A stretch of DNA of 64,000 nt, taken from positions 24,111,061 to 24,175,060 of the forward strand of contig NW_019211456.1 of the NCBI RefSeq assembly GCF_002443255.2. Reading direction: 5' to 3'. Below the pieces are notes generated by a model, which was not told where the DNA came from, made no database searches, and was given only the letters and a program-made list of their open reading frames with translations. The stretch is from Varroa destructor (taxonomy: Eukaryota; Arthropoda; Arachnida; Mesostigmata; Varroidae). This document shows, one piece after another, positions 27,001 through 38,600 of this stretch (its first letter is position 1; the number at the start of each line of letters is the position of its first letter). Position numbers and translations under genes: made by a program.

Positions 27001-30000
27001 GCTCGTTGGCCGTATACGCGACCGGATAGCCTGGAGAGGAGAATTGCCCCCGAGAGGCTGTTAGGACCCGATTGCATGATGTGCCTGCAAATATTCACAT
27101 AAAAATTGTTTATTAGCATACATTTGAATAAAGTCGCACTCTGTAACCTTCAGGTACTTTTTTCTCGGCCTTCTATTTCCCGTGAACGATAGTCTACCGT
27201 TATTTTAGCCTATTTTTTTTTTAATAAGAAAGCACTTTTTATTTCGAAATAGCAGAACAACGCTTGGCTTCAACTATAACAACCGTTAACAGTGCTACTA
27301 TGAGAACTTATCATTCATTATTTCTTGTTAGCTTCATTAAGAGCATAAAGCAGTTTACTCGTAACGACGGTAATTGCGTGACCTCAACTGTTATAGTCAC
27401 AATCCAAATTCTCTCACCTCAATGAAAAGTAGTTCGAAACGTTAAGCTCCAAGAGCAAAAAGCAAGTAGCCAAACAAAGATGCGCTTGTTGGTATTTGTC
27501 AAGCTTGTCCTGCAGTAGGCTCTGTTTCAAAAATGTACTCAGGTGGCTCAGATGAACAAGCGGGAAAATTCTACATTTTTATTTTTTATCTAAAATTAAC
27601 TGCCTACTTGTATAGTTCCTGTACAAGCATCTTTTTTCAATCCAAGATCACCTAGAGGTTTGAACATAGAACGTTTGGATGGACACGGAGTAAATTTGGG
27701 CAGTGGGTTTTCTGTCTAAAATCTTCATCTGCTATGTGTCGCACTTATATCGGACTCAACGAGACTGCTAATTGTGACTTGTGAGCTCTATGTTATGCGG
27801 AGAGGCATGCGACTTTAAATCACTCCTCACGAATACTACATTTTTCTCGAACTAAAAAACAACTTAAACAATAATTACTCTCACAAACATTACACCTCTT
27901 GCATTATTACCCGGACCACAATAATCAGCAAAACACCGTACTATTTCTTCCATTCCCTCTACACTCACACTCCATAGGGCCAACAAAAGGGCCTTTACAA
28001 TCACAGCATATTACATATGTTCATGTAGCTCACCATTTCCGAAAGATAGTTGTTCTACTTTTCTCACAAAATTCCACCTTTGCTGTTTGCCTATTACATG
28101 ACTGTAACTAGGTTAAATATTTCTGAAACCTTTGTTTTATTTTCGTAGAGAAAACGAACATTAAAATTTTTATCATAACATCCCTTGAAAACAATCTTAC
28201 CCTTTAAATTTTCGGCTATGAAACGAACAGTATTAAATTCAAATTTTGTAAAAACAAAAAAATTAAAAAAGAATATCAAACTGAGATACTATATTACAAG
28301 TGTAAGAAACAAGACGAAGCAGGATTTTAGATAATGTGAAAAAGGGTACCGGGATTTTGGCCAGGCTATAGCGTTAGGACAGCACTATCCACATAATCGC
28401 CCTGAGGAATATATATGATTTTTTTTGTACCGTTTTCTTACTAGGATATCCTTAACGGATTTGCTTAGTTTTGTATTGTCTGCAACATTCGCTCAAAATA
28501 GCTCGATGCCGTACCTAGTTCTGATTCATTTTCTCGCCAGAGATGCTCGACCTATTTCTCGCTTTGCCAAACACCTTTTTCTTGTTCTCGCCCATACGCA
28601 TAACTCCCCTCCTCCTTGTGTGATGTGGCTTTGAACTAGCAATCGTTTCTAGTCTACTAAATGACTTGTTTGCTCTCTCTCAACCGCTAATTCGACCTTA
28701 CCTTGATACCTTTCTTGTGCGATATGGTACCTTTTGCGATGTCTTTGACGGTGTTTGTGAAGTATTCAATCTTGAAGCCGTTATCGTTAAAGTTTGAATC
28801 CGATACAAACTCTAAAGTAACAATAGATGAATTTGTTTTGATGACCTCGCCTTCAGGAAGGTTTGTTCCGCAAAAGGTCTGCAGTCGTTTACTTGGTCGT
28901 CCGGTAGAAATCTTCAAATGGTCGTACCTGCTAGTGGAATCGGCACAAAAATCATCATGGTAGTAATGCCGTACGCGTATCTATTGGACACAGTCTATTC
29001 TATTAGACGCATTTGCTTTGCCAATCAAAATGATAGCTGGCGAAAGCCGTCACAAAATGTTTTTCGTTTTCAGTAAAAGCGACTGGACTGAGAGAAATAG
29101 CCGTAACTTTCTCACAGCGTGTTAAACGTTTAACACGTCTCTACCTGTTGTCCTTCGATTTACCTGGAGGGGCCACTCGTAGGCTTGTTCAGTACACAAA
29201 TAAACCCGCTATCTGCTATAACACTATACTTCTCTAATCCTATAAATAACAATAAATGCATACTTTACGTTAAATTAACTGATGTTACGTACCCGCAATC
29301 GATGCTGAACTCAACGAGGAACTTGAGAACGACAAGTGTTATGTTACCGGATTGGGCAACTAAGTTCCAACGACAGTGGGCATTGTTTGGATACCCATGG
29401 GGATAGCCAGGTGAGGTGAGGGTGCCCCGGACCTCGTTCACGGGAACATCAAACGTACAGCCTGAAGCTCACAATAATTCGTCTTTTTCAAAAGATGTGT
29501 TTAGTTACCTATTATTGTCTTCTAGGTTCAACTTTCAAATATAATAAATCCTGTTTATTCAAACTCTCGGGCGTAACACTGACAAGCTAAATCGTAAGGC
29601 CTCTAGTTGGAAATATACTTCTGGAAATTACCGACATGAATTAATTAGCCGCGACAAGAAAGTGCCCGTTGTTAGGTACGGTCTCAAAGAATAGCAGCAT
29701 TTACTTACTAAATAACACATACAACAGAAGTGGGCATATGTAGGTTTATATAAGTGGGTTATACTATAAGGTGATTTAATTTACGCGCGATAAATAACAC
29801 GCGAAAAATTGATGCCAATAACTTTTTGGAATGGGTTTATCATTCTACGATGACGATACTGATTATTCATAAGAGTGTAAATAGTTAATATGCGATGCAA
29901 AATTTCTTCCTATTTTTGTTCGTTCTATATGGTTTTTTGCTGTTTATATCAATTTATACCTTAATGTGTACCCATTGAAAATGATCTCACAAAATGAAAA

Positions 30001-32605
30001 GCGTAATTGTACGCTAGTAGCTCACAACGGTTTCCCTTTCAGCTTGCGTTAATTTAATGTAAATTATGGAACTAGCTAGTACTATTCGGAGCAAACATGT
30101 TCTCGAAAGGTCACTAGGTAGCTTCTATCATACGAATAGTAATAATGTTATAAAAGTTATAAGAACTACCTTCGTGAATTCGCTTGAAAGGTATACGCTA
30201 TAAGCTGAATTGAAAAATGGACGTTCTAAACTCGACCTGTAATCAGTTCACCGTCATTTCTAAGCTTTGCTTGCCCATATTAAAGCATGTAGCGAGGCAA
30301 TTAATACCAACTGATCAATGATAAGCTAGATAATTTTGGCAAGATTAGAGAATGGTGATAGTATATACATTTCAATAATCGGTACCTGCATATTTTTTTG
30401 CCTATGAATAGATAGATGTTAATTAAGCAAACGATCATCAATTGCTTTCGTTTTATCTGCAGGCTCACTTGACCTACGGTTCAGTTCAAAAGGCGCTTGA
30501 CCGAAGGTGTACCGTGCCCTCAAGCGCTGAAATCTCCCGGGATCGGTGTATGTATCGTTTTTTTTTTTTAAATCCAGTTTAAAGTGCGATACAACATTCG
30601 CAGTAAATGATAAAAAAAATTCCAGTGCAACATATTCAATTTAAATATTGAATGTTTAATAAACTTGGCTATGAAGTATTAGTTCAAGTCATCTGTTACA
30701 GCAGTACTTTCATGCCTACACGAATGGCTAGTATTACTTTAAACGGTCATATTAATGGGAAGAAAGGTGTCAGGTTTTACGTCCGTTTTTAAGCATTGCT
30801 TCCGAGAGGCTCGTTTGTTGCCGCAAAAATTACGTGGGTCTACGGCAGACTCCCTCCCTCCCTCTGTCCCTCTCCTGTAGAATGCAAACATGTTATTACT
30901 GTATCACCACACAAAAACTTCTATAGACTGAAGTGTCCTGTGTACATAAAGGACTATTCGAAACCTCTGACCGGTTTGTGTTTCTTATATTAAGAAGAAA
31001 GCGCAAGACTCAATAGAAAGTGAAACTTAATGAATGGATATTTCTAAAAAAGATGAATTTTCAGTATCTGTTTCACCTTAAGCTACACCCTAAGCAGTTA
31101 GAAATATCATTGCCGCGCTTAGGAAGAAACAAAATAACCACTTAACTTTGGCTTCTGAAGTTTCAAAATGGCTGCTTAGACCTGGAGCATATACCTCGGT
31201 ATACGCAGTAGTTTAAGTTCGACAAAAATTGCTTCAAGATCTAATGTTAACTAGCCGCTAAGCAACGCAAAACATGTTACACCTATTCACCGAAAACAAA
31301 TTTGATCAAAGCCGGAATCAAGAAAAGAAACGACCTGACAAAGGTTGTAATTCGTGTGTTTTGGAATTAACAGGGCCTACTGCAGTGACAAATGTAATAT
31401 TGAACGCCGAATTAGGATAAAAAACAGCAGGATAAAGAAGAACTTACTGTACTATAGAACTACCATTAGAAAGCCATATGATAACCACAATTATAATCGA
31501 TTTAGTCTTCAAAAATATTACGCGTATAAGGGTCCAACGTTGGTGCTAAGTTTACTGACGTCTACCAACGGCCTCCGAGCAAAAAGTTATCCTTCTAATA
31601 GTGTAGTAGTCACTGCTATGAACAGAGTATCGCGGACTAAATACGAGGGCTTGTTTAGACGCGCGTCGAATCCTTGTCATTCTTATTAACGGTCAGATAC
31701 TGATTATAAGTTCGCACGGGTATTTATTTATCGGTGAGACATATGCTCCGGATATACATAATTCCTACTTGGTATTTCGAATCCTTTTTCACCATATTTT
31801 GTTAGTAAGGTGATCTGCATTTAAGGCAAAATACCAGTCCGGTCAAACATACATTTCTTTACACAGATAATTCGTAAACCCAATGACGTATTTTACTTTA
31901 TACTGAATAATTTGCATCGTGCGTATTGGACTAGGGCAATACTGAACGAAAAACATTATTATATTACAGCTTAGTAATCAGCGTACCGGAGGACGAATAA
32001 CTGATACCAATATACAGAATTGTGCAGATATGCGACTGGAAAAAATACATCCGCAAACACAAATAGGTCATAGGGGATGAGAGACTAGTTATACTTATCG
32101 AGCTGTGGTGATATGTTGCGTGCAGTCCACTATATAGAGGAGGTCAACATCTTTATAAAACACCTTTTACGATCATATCAATCCGCCTTTGGCGGATTTT
32201 CGGAACGTCACCTAAAGAACCTCGTCTTTTCAAAAGCTTTGTTACAATGTTTTCGATGATATTTACGTAAACCTCATAACTCTCCGCAGCATCTGAAAGA
32301 CCTGCAATCTGCGAAGCGCCTAACAAGGTGGCAATTTAATATAACCGAGGTTATGGCCGTTCCATTTTATTGGCCTGTGGAAAATCGTTTTCATCCATCT
32401 GCGGACACTGCTAGATCAAGGTTTTTCATATAGAAAACAATTTTTTTTATTCCTATTAATGTATGTTTTACGAAGAAACGTCAAATTTATTGCAAAGCCA
32501 CAAAGGTATAATTGAGTTCGATTCATCAATGTAGTTCGAAAGTGATATTTTACACGTAGTCAGATCATATGAACAAGTACAGATATTTAGCGTTAGATGA
32601 GCTAC

Positions 32606-32677
<72 letters not shown>

Positions 32678-35600
32678 TAAAAGGCAATCAGCTACACAGC
32701 TTTAGCATCACAATGGGATTTTGAAAGCTGAGCATAGGTAAAAATCTCTGTTAAAAAAATCCTTTTAAAATATGTTCAGTTTTACCCACCTGGATCAAGA
32801 GGAGCTGGAGAAAACGCCGCTTCTTCGGATGATCTGAAAAATAGTAAAAGTAGAAAATATTAAATTAATATATATTGAATTATAGGTAAGGTTAAGCGTT
32901 GAAAAGATTACGCACTTGATAAATAAGGATTATGTGACCAATAAACATTTGCAGTGACTCGTAATCTTTTTTTCTATTTATAGTGTTCCTGATAGCGCTA
33001 TGTCGTAAGCAAATTGTAACAGACAAACACAGAGATATGCTTGACGATAATGTCTAACAAGGTATATTTTATTCTATACAAATGTTCAAATAATGAAAAC
33101 ATTACAGTTTTGTTATGATCGTTAGAGTCTACAATCTTTTTGAGCTAACAGGGAACGGTTTCCATAATGTTTTCACCCATTTTAATTTTCCATCCAGAAT
33201 TTTTTTTTACTAAACGCTACTGTGTAATCTTCTTCTACGCTTCGTAGCCTCATTTGCCACGTGCGACTTGCCCAGCCAACGACTCATATGTCTATATTCG
33301 ATATGGCAGTATTAGATGAATAAGGAAGAAACATATCCACGGTCGCAAGTCTATTTGCGGGGTGTATACAGTTATATAGCACACAACAATTTAACAATAT
33401 TGTATCATCCGCCATACTTTACTCATCTTGATTCCTTAATTTATTAGCATTTACTATCCACATTCTAACGGTGTTACATCAATGTCAGCTGAAGACCCAC
33501 CCAGGTAATTATGAATTACGACAGCATCACCTCGAAGAAAAACTGCATTATTGCCGCCACAGGTTTCCTTCTCCGCGTCGGAGGCATTCGACACAGCGAA
33601 GGCCCCCGACCGTCCCAACAGCGACAAATTCTACACTTTCTTAAGTCCTGCGCGTATGTTTTTCTATCCAATTTTCTATCTGCGGCGACGTCTCGCTTAC
33701 GTGTGTGTTCGTTTGAGCTAGATATCGTCATCGTTTATGCTATCCGCTTACAAACAGCGGACACGAGAGAAACCACGTGGCCGACAACAAGTTTGACAGA
33801 AAAATCGAACGACGTCGATGCTGACTCATCGCCCACGACATTCACTACTCCGTCTCTGCACTTCATCAGCTACTTCGAGCGTCGTAACGTTACAGCGGTT
33901 CGTCATGTTACTTCATGATTAGCTCGTTGTCGATCCCGAACGTCCCATGCGGGAAGGGCGAACAGAAGCGACTTCATTCATCGAGCTGATAGCGACAGTA
34001 ACAACATCAGCGGCCGTAGTGAGGCGCACATAGGCCGCATAAGGCCAACAAACATTTATATAGATTACTGTCCATTTGGACCATCGCTGAAGCCTCAAAG
34101 AAGATGAAACGTCCACTACTATTAGTAATAAAAATCAACATTACATAATATATATGTATGACGAATGACAAAAACAAAAGTAACATATTTCTACCACGAA
34201 AATGGCGCGTTGGGCTTTACGGAGTGATCGGAAACGGATTCATTGCTGTTGATGGCACGTGAGATAACTTAAGTTTTTGTAAAAGGCACTTTAGTTCTGG
34301 TCAATGAATTAACACATTTGTGTCATAAATAGAGCGCTGTAACTGTCACAGATGTATAATTAACAGCATGAATAATCTGTATCTAGACAGAAAGATAGGT
34401 GTAACAAATTGTTTACTGCTGGCTCCAGGCCACATCAGAGCGGCCAATGTAGGAACGTTCGTCGTCCACAAACTTCTTCGGATGACGAGTTCCTCGCGCA
34501 TTGGGAAAGGCCAAACAACTATTTTAGTCTAGGTACTAGCAGACACACACGAGGGGACGCTTTGACGTTGAAAAGTAACGCGTTGCATTTACGACTGGCC
34601 GTATAGTAAAGTATCACCGTCCACAAATATTTCATATAGAATATACCAAGTATAACGTACAGACCAGTATGACCATTTTCTGGTCAAAGACAAACGACTC
34701 AAGCAGTCACTTCTGAATGTTCTCAGGGTGACCGTTAATGAGAAGTATTGACTAATTGACACGTTCATTGATGGCTAAAATTCGGTTGGAACGAACCAGA
34801 ACTTTGGGTCCTTCAGAGCTCAGCGCAGATGCAAACAACATCACTGGCAAAAGGTCTCGATTCGACGCACGGAAAATATACAACTATTGCCATGGGCTGC
34901 AGTGATTTCACTTGGCCACCTCCGAGCAGTTTGCACATTGGCTGGAAGATTCGTCTTGGATTTTTCGAAGAAATTGAAAATGCAACATATTTTGCGATTA
35001 TAACGCAAAACAGACCTTTTTATTTAGCTACAGTTCTAAAGTATTTTAGGAAGCAAACGTGTGCAACTCTGAAAAACCGAACGAGCATCTAGTAATTCAA
35101 ATTTAACAATATTGCCGATGCGTTTAACTTAAACCAGCACATTTTTCCGAAGCGAAACTGATTCCTTCACGAACTTGGCATAATCTCGACGAAAACTTCA
35201 ATTAAGCTCGGAAAAATACTGCTGAAAAAATTAGCCAATTTATGTAGTCGAAGAAAAAGTAGGTCTACAAGAAGGTAACTATTGTGTAGATGCAAAGGGA
35301 ACAAGTGGAAAACAATGGATGACAACGCTAGAACCCTAATATGTTCGCGTAACCGTTGATAAATGTCCGCATATGGTGCAAGATTCGTCATTTCAGTCGA
35401 CGCTGCCAATTAGGTAATGTTATTTGGGAATAATCTGACCCGATACACGCACCCCCATGTAATTCACATTATTGCTCCGATCCCTTATATGTGTGTTTCT
35501 CAATGTGTATATGTATTTTTTCTGTGTCGTTTTCTACGTTTTGGCTTTAATACGAAGCCAACGGAAACCATTCCGAAGCCACTAGACACAACATACGAAC

Positions 35601-38600
35601 TACAAAATATATCGAAATGAATCAACACGTTGATACTCTTAGGGACCTCTGAGCCAGATTAGGCTTATATGTGCTGAATGTTTTAAAAAGAGATTTTACG
35701 AAAACAAAAAAAATTTCCATAGAACAATCATGAAGATCAATAATGTCGGTCTTGAGATTTTCGCAGTAGTTTTTGTGTTGATAAAGCCATGAGTGCGTTG
35801 CTACATGTAGTATTCTTGTTGAAAACAGCCTTCCTCTATGTCTCATCGATTCAAGATGTGTTGAAATTTGATTTGCATGCAAATAACAATAAGTCGCTTT
35901 AGGAAAATCTGTAGCTATTATATAGTCTTAATGCGCAGCGCGCGTCACGATCTACAGACCGCTTTCAGCCAAGCTTTAGCTTTTAAAAACTTCAGGACCT
36001 CTTTCAACAGTTCTGAGCTGTTTGAATTTGACTGTTGTGGGGGTCTGAATTATATTCAGTCCTCTCGCTCAGCTGACTATCGTGTGTCTGACAGTAATAC
36101 GTTTTGACTAATAGGCGTAAAAATAGTTCATCTAAACGATTTTATTCAGTTTTAATCACAGCAGTACTTATCCTAACAGACTTGTTCAATCAGTGGCAGT
36201 CTGTTCTGATGACGATTCTGCCTAGTGCACTTCTACCCTGTTCGCGTATTCTGCCCGCACGCGATAAGCCGGACGGCTTCAGCTTCACTTACATTGTGAC
36301 TTTTATACTACAACAAATCGAGTTGGCTTGCATATGAAAAAAACAGTATCCCCCCTGCGGCTATTATAACTGGACACTGCCAATATAGCTGCTACAGAAT
36401 CGCTTGTTCGTTGTAAACACTATTATTAGAGAAAAGTGCAGAGGGACGCGACTGTGCAGACGCACTTACTCAAGGGATGTAATCATGAAGTGCTTCAATG
36501 ACGGTTTGTCCGTTCCGTACCTATTCATGTGGCGATATCGTTAGAGTCAGTATGCATACTAATGGCCTTCGAGAATTAAACCGAGGTGCCACCGAAGGTA
36601 CAAGGAGGAAAACAATTAAAATTGCTTACTAACGATTAATAAGAACTAGACAAAAAAAAAGAAAAACTCTCACAGGGAAAGCTACGTACTGAATAAAAAC
36701 GAAGTGAACATTACATTTAAGGGCAACTATCAAAAATACTATCGACAAAGGTCTTCTGTGTCACAGTCAACCGATGGTATAAACAGAAGCATAGCCAGCT
36801 CGCCAACACGTCTCAATGCCATTGAAACGAAGCTGCAGCAGATATTTGACGCATCGATACGATGCTTGATAATGATTTCTGAGATTCCATTACTCCGTAC
36901 ACACGAACGAGGCATTCCGCAAAAAGAATATTTGGCCTCCTTTCACTACAAACACGCCGATTTTTTTTAAAAATAAACAACGACGCTCGGCAAATTAGGA
37001 TTTGCACGCGTCTCAATATACGCTCAGTTTGTTCGAGAACAGAGGATCGGGCCCTAGCGCACTACGTAGCATCGTCATCGAACTGGGGCCTCGGGTGCTA
37101 CTTTACCAAATTAAGTTATCCAAATAAGTTAGAGTAGGCTCTCATTTTTCTACTAACAGGTCTCCTCGCTGACAGAAATAAGACGTAGCACCAACTTTTG
37201 CAAAATGTCCGAGTTACACTTGTATATTAGTAAAAATTACGTATACCAGGTAGGTGAGTATAGAAGAGCAATTGTTTTAAACTAGTCTATACAAAAACAA
37301 TAGTAAAAGCTAAATCGTTAGAAGGTAAAGGATGATCAATATTTTCCACAGGTCCAGAGACGAAATAAGGATATGTTCGTAACTTCATGCTATTTATTAA
37401 GCTGTCCGCCATCAAGCCATCTGATGACTTTGAGCTTGACTCAAGCTCGTTTATTCATTTTTGTCACGTAACAACGAAACACTTGGAATACATACATTTG
37501 CAACTATGTAGCATACTAAATTATATATACTATAATATACCAATAATGTATCCAGTCGGGCTAAAGCTAAGGTCGTACGTTGTTTCTAAATTAATCGATC
37601 TGGGGTTCGTAGACTTAGTTAGAACCTACCAGTGACTGCATTACAGCCCTCTTAAGTCGGCCAGCAAGCCAGACGGTTCGTCGACTGAACTTGAGGGAGT
37701 ATGATACATATTACACTATAACTTACACCTAGTATAAACACACTACTCATCAGGTTATTTATTGGGCTCCTGTACTCTGCGTAGGCGATGGCATAAACTG
37801 CGAACTGCATAACGTGTTAGGCCGGTCAAGTTCTATCAGGTCTCTTTCGTCATGGCTCCGCCTGATCGAATTAGAATTTAAACTATCTACACTTGACATT
37901 TCTATAAAAAAATTAGTAAGTATGGCTTACCACCTGGTACAGGTTAACTTTAAGGCGAACTTAATCTTATTTGCGATAGTCGTCTCTGACTGAAAAAAAG
38001 TTGGTCCTATGAAAAGATGTGAGAATTCGTATTGCGATAAAAGGCCAGTGACCGGCAAAATCGTCAGGTCGCACAATTCTTTCGAAACAGTATAAAGTCT
38101 TTTACTCTCTGTACAATCACCGGGTCTAGCCATAACGACAAGCTGCTAAAGGCGCCAAACACACGAAACCACAGACGAGATTTTCAAGGGACTTCATACT
38201 AATACAACTATCGTTTTTGACCGAAGACGCACGTATTAGAACGTGAGACGACGTGATAATTATCTTCGTTAAGCACTACATATATTTATGGGCAAATATG
38301 GCGAAAAGAGTTATAGCTATAATAACAGCAGAATTGGAATAGTTTAATTATTGCAGTTACCATGGTTACAGATTTTCAAAAACATTTTCTTAGTGATGGT
38401 GATTAACTTTGCCGTAAATTATCGCCAATTCCTTAAAAATAGTATAGGTTTGTTAGGTTACCAATTCCAGCATGATATTAGGTCTGTTTGGTGACAGGTA
38501 ATTATGAATCCTTGTAAATAAGGCATTCTAAACTACATTGCTAGGACTGTATTGATGATCGCATGATTTCTGTTTAGTTGGGTTGATTTTTTCGGTCTGA

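Noticed and set aside
32180..32198. GC stem-loop followed by T residues, like an intrinsic terminator
   Set aside because: The setting is eukaryotic and intronic; an 8-bp hairpin of this kind is likely chance.
32786..32836. 44-nt minus-strand exon candidate between ttttcag and CCAG|gtgggt
   Set aside because: No reading of it leaves phase 2, which the good acceptor at 28927 requires. The alternative acceptor at 28980 that it would need is weak and spoils the CUB C-to-YD spacing.
33500..33640. Minus-strand candidate exon reading KETCGGNNAVFLRGDAV and ending at a GTGGGT donor, taken as the start of CUB1
   Set aside because: The acceptors are purine-rich and out of phase with the signal exon. 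The 38125-37931 exon gives a better CUB motif and correct phase with both neighbours.
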